A stretch of DNA of 14,932 nucleotides from Lachnospiraceae bacterium (lineage in GTDB: Bacteria; Bacillota; Clostridia; Lachnospirales; Lachnospiraceae): assembly GCA_009774235.1 (NCBI GenBank), contig VSNJ01000103.1:1-14932 (forward strand), read 5' to 3'. Both the position numbers and the translations under genes were made by a program. Below are positions 13,777 through 14,932 of this stretch, piece by piece. The notes beneath the pieces were generated by a model that worked only from the letters and a program-made list of their open reading frames with translations, was not told the DNA's origin and searched no databases. Numbering within the stretch: position 1 is the first letter of the stretch; each line of letters opens with the position of its first letter.

Positions 13777-14841
13777 TTGTTGGATAATGAAACAATAACA
13801 GGAGATGTAGCTTATAAGCATGGCGGGGATATTTATAGTAATAATGTAAAGTATGATTTTTCAGTAAATACTAATCCTCTGGGAATACCAGAAACGGTAA
13901 AGATTAAATTAACAGAAAATATAGATTTATTTGAGAAGTATCCAGATATGGAATGTAGTAAATTGCGCATGGCAATTTCAGAAAAGGAAAATATTCCCAA
14001 AGAAAATATATTATGTGGTAATGGTGCATCTGAAATATTTAAACTGGTTACAAATGCAATAATGCCAAAGAAAGCATTGGTGACAGCACCAGCATTTTCT
14101 GGATACAGATATGCTTTGTATGGGACTAATGCAAAGATAGAATATTATTATTTGGAAGAAGAAAAAGATTTTGTGATAGATACCAGAATATTAGATAAGA
14201 TTCCTTTGGATTGTGATATAATTTTTTTGTGCAGTCCTTGTAACCCAACAGGAAGAATTATAAGTAAAGAAGTGTTTATGAAAGTACTGGCATATTGTGA
14301 AAAAAATAGTATTTATCTTATTGCAGATGAATGTTTTTTGGGATTTGTGCCAGATTATGAACTGCTTAGCATGAAAAGTGAAATATATAGTAATTACCTT
14401 ATTGTTGTTAATGCATTTACAAAGTTATATGCAATGGCTGGTTTAAGGCTTGGCTGGTGTGTATGTGGGAATAAGTGGCTGCTGGCAAGGATGAAACAAT
14501 TACAGACAGAGTGGAGTGTATCTGTTGCTGCACAGATTGCTGGTGTTAGTGCGCTTGAGGATAAAGACTATGTTGTACAAACAAGAGAATTAGTTGCATC
14601 GGAGAGGACTAGAATGACAAAATATTTTGCAACTAAAGGAATAAAGGTATTTCCATCAGATGCAAATTTTTTGCTTGTTAAAAGTGGAATTAATTTATAT
14701 GAAAAACTTCTTGAAAAACAGATATTAATACGTAATTGTAATAATTTTATAGGACTTGCAGATGGATTTTACAGAATAGCAGTCCGGTCTCAGGAAGAAA
14801 ATAGCATTCTTATAAATATTTTGGAAATGTGCCTGGAATAA
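13777..14841 (+). CDS. CobD/HisC-like PLP-dependent aminotransferase-fold enzyme
   Basis: Fold-type I pyridoxal-phosphate enzyme of 354 residues from the TTG at 13777. The N-terminal KHGGDIY followed by DFSVNTNPLGIP is characteristic of CobD, the L-threonine-O-3-phosphate decarboxylase of cobalamin synthesis, and of close HisC-like aminotransferases. PLP-binding residues are present: Asn156 in CNPTGR, Asp184 in ADECFLGF, Lys216 (Schiff base) in FTKLYAMAGLRLGW, and Arg337 in YRIAVRS for the substrate carboxylate. The C-terminal RNCNNFIGL also matches the CobD pattern. It follows the VWA gene by 31 bases and could be read through from the operon, yet its base composition looks more AT-rich. No other cobalamin or histidine gene is in the window, so the true substrate is open. 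CobD is favoured over HisC, with a specialised aminotransferase as the alternative. Confidence 0.85.
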   Translation: MLDNETITGDVAYKHGGDIYSNNVKYDFSVNTNPLGIPETVKIKLTENIDLFEKYPDMECSKLRMAISEKENIPKENILCGNGASEIFKLVTNAIMPKKALVTAPAFSGYRYALYGTNAKIEYYYLEEEKDFVIDTRILDKIPLDCDIIFLCSPCNPTGRIISKEVFMKVLAYCEKNSIYLIADECFLGFVPDYELLSMKSEIYSNYLIVVNAFTKLYAMAGLRLGWCVCGNKWLLARMKQLQTEWSVSVAAQIAGVSALEDKDYVVQTRELVASERTRMTKYFATKGIKVFPSDANFLLVKSGINLYEKLLEKQILIRNCNNFIGLADGFYRIAVRSQEENSILINILEMCLE

Positions 14842-14932
14842 CAGAACTGCTAAATAGTGACAGAAGAATTATACAGGGTATTCTTGTTTGTATATTAATA
14901 TAACGTGAGTTCGATATAAAATAAAACAAAGG
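14842..14932 (+). other. AT-rich 3' end of the window, nothing assigned
   Basis: Ninety-one bases after the PLP enzyme stop. The only structure is a weak five-pair stem (AGAAT at 14865-14869 with ATTCT at 14880-14884) followed by TGTTTGT. This is too weak to call a terminator. No gene start was found. Confidence 0.4.

Noticed and set aside
14865..14891. Possible terminator after the PLP enzyme gene
   Set aside because: Only five A/T-rich pairs form around a 10-base loop, and the following tract is interrupted by G residues. This is too weak for an intrinsic terminator.

Overview
The window looks like chromosomal DNA of a low-GC Gram-positive anaerobe in Bacillota, most likely Lachnospiraceae (a Roseburia, Butyrivibrio or Eubacterium relative). 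This rests on AT-rich intergenic DNA, strong GGAGG-type ribosome binding sites, GTG and TTG starts, and a secreted multimodular GH26 mannanase with C-terminal fibronectin-III-like repeats. That is inference; no rRNA or other taxonomic marker is present. All nine supported genes are on the + strand. I see no tRNA, rRNA, CRISPR array, transposase or phage gene.

Region 1 (1-4369) is a self-contained mannan-degradation unit. A roughly 540-base AT-rich upstream region holds palindromes, a 10-bp direct repeat spaced about three helical turns, a probable promoter (317-345) overlapped by a perfect inverted repeat, and a leader with a hairpin and a possible 25-codon leader peptide. It is followed by the 1253-residue secreted GH26 beta-mannanase (543-4304) and an intrinsic terminator (4334-4369).

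Region 2 (4370-4996) holds a REP/MITE-like palindromic element with an internal 17-bp tandem repeat, a small DUF2087 gene with its own extended -10 promoter, and a near-consensus promoter (4924-4952) reading into region 3.

Region 3 (4997-13745) is a tight six-gene run: a HAD hydrolase, then a five-gene set. The set is a SWIM zinc-finger protein, a 648-residue helical protein of unknown function, a MoxR-type AAA+ ATPase of the YehL kind, a DUF5682 (YehM-like) protein, and a von Willebrand factor A (YehP-like) protein with an intact MIDAS. Gaps are 31 bases or less, and the ATPase and DUF5682 genes overlap by one base (TAATG). The AAA+/DUF5682/VWA core has the order and near-identical protein lengths that I recall for E. 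coli yehL-yehM-yehP, with the SWIM gene (yehQ-like) moved to the 5' end. MoxR/VWA pairs are known to act as ATP-driven chaperone or activation machines. The substrate of this version is unknown, and this cluster is the best candidate for an undescribed system in the window.

Region 4 (13746-14932) is a CobD/HisC-like PLP-dependent enzyme that follows the VWA gene by 31 bases. No cobalamin or histidine genes are nearby. The window ends without a clear terminator.
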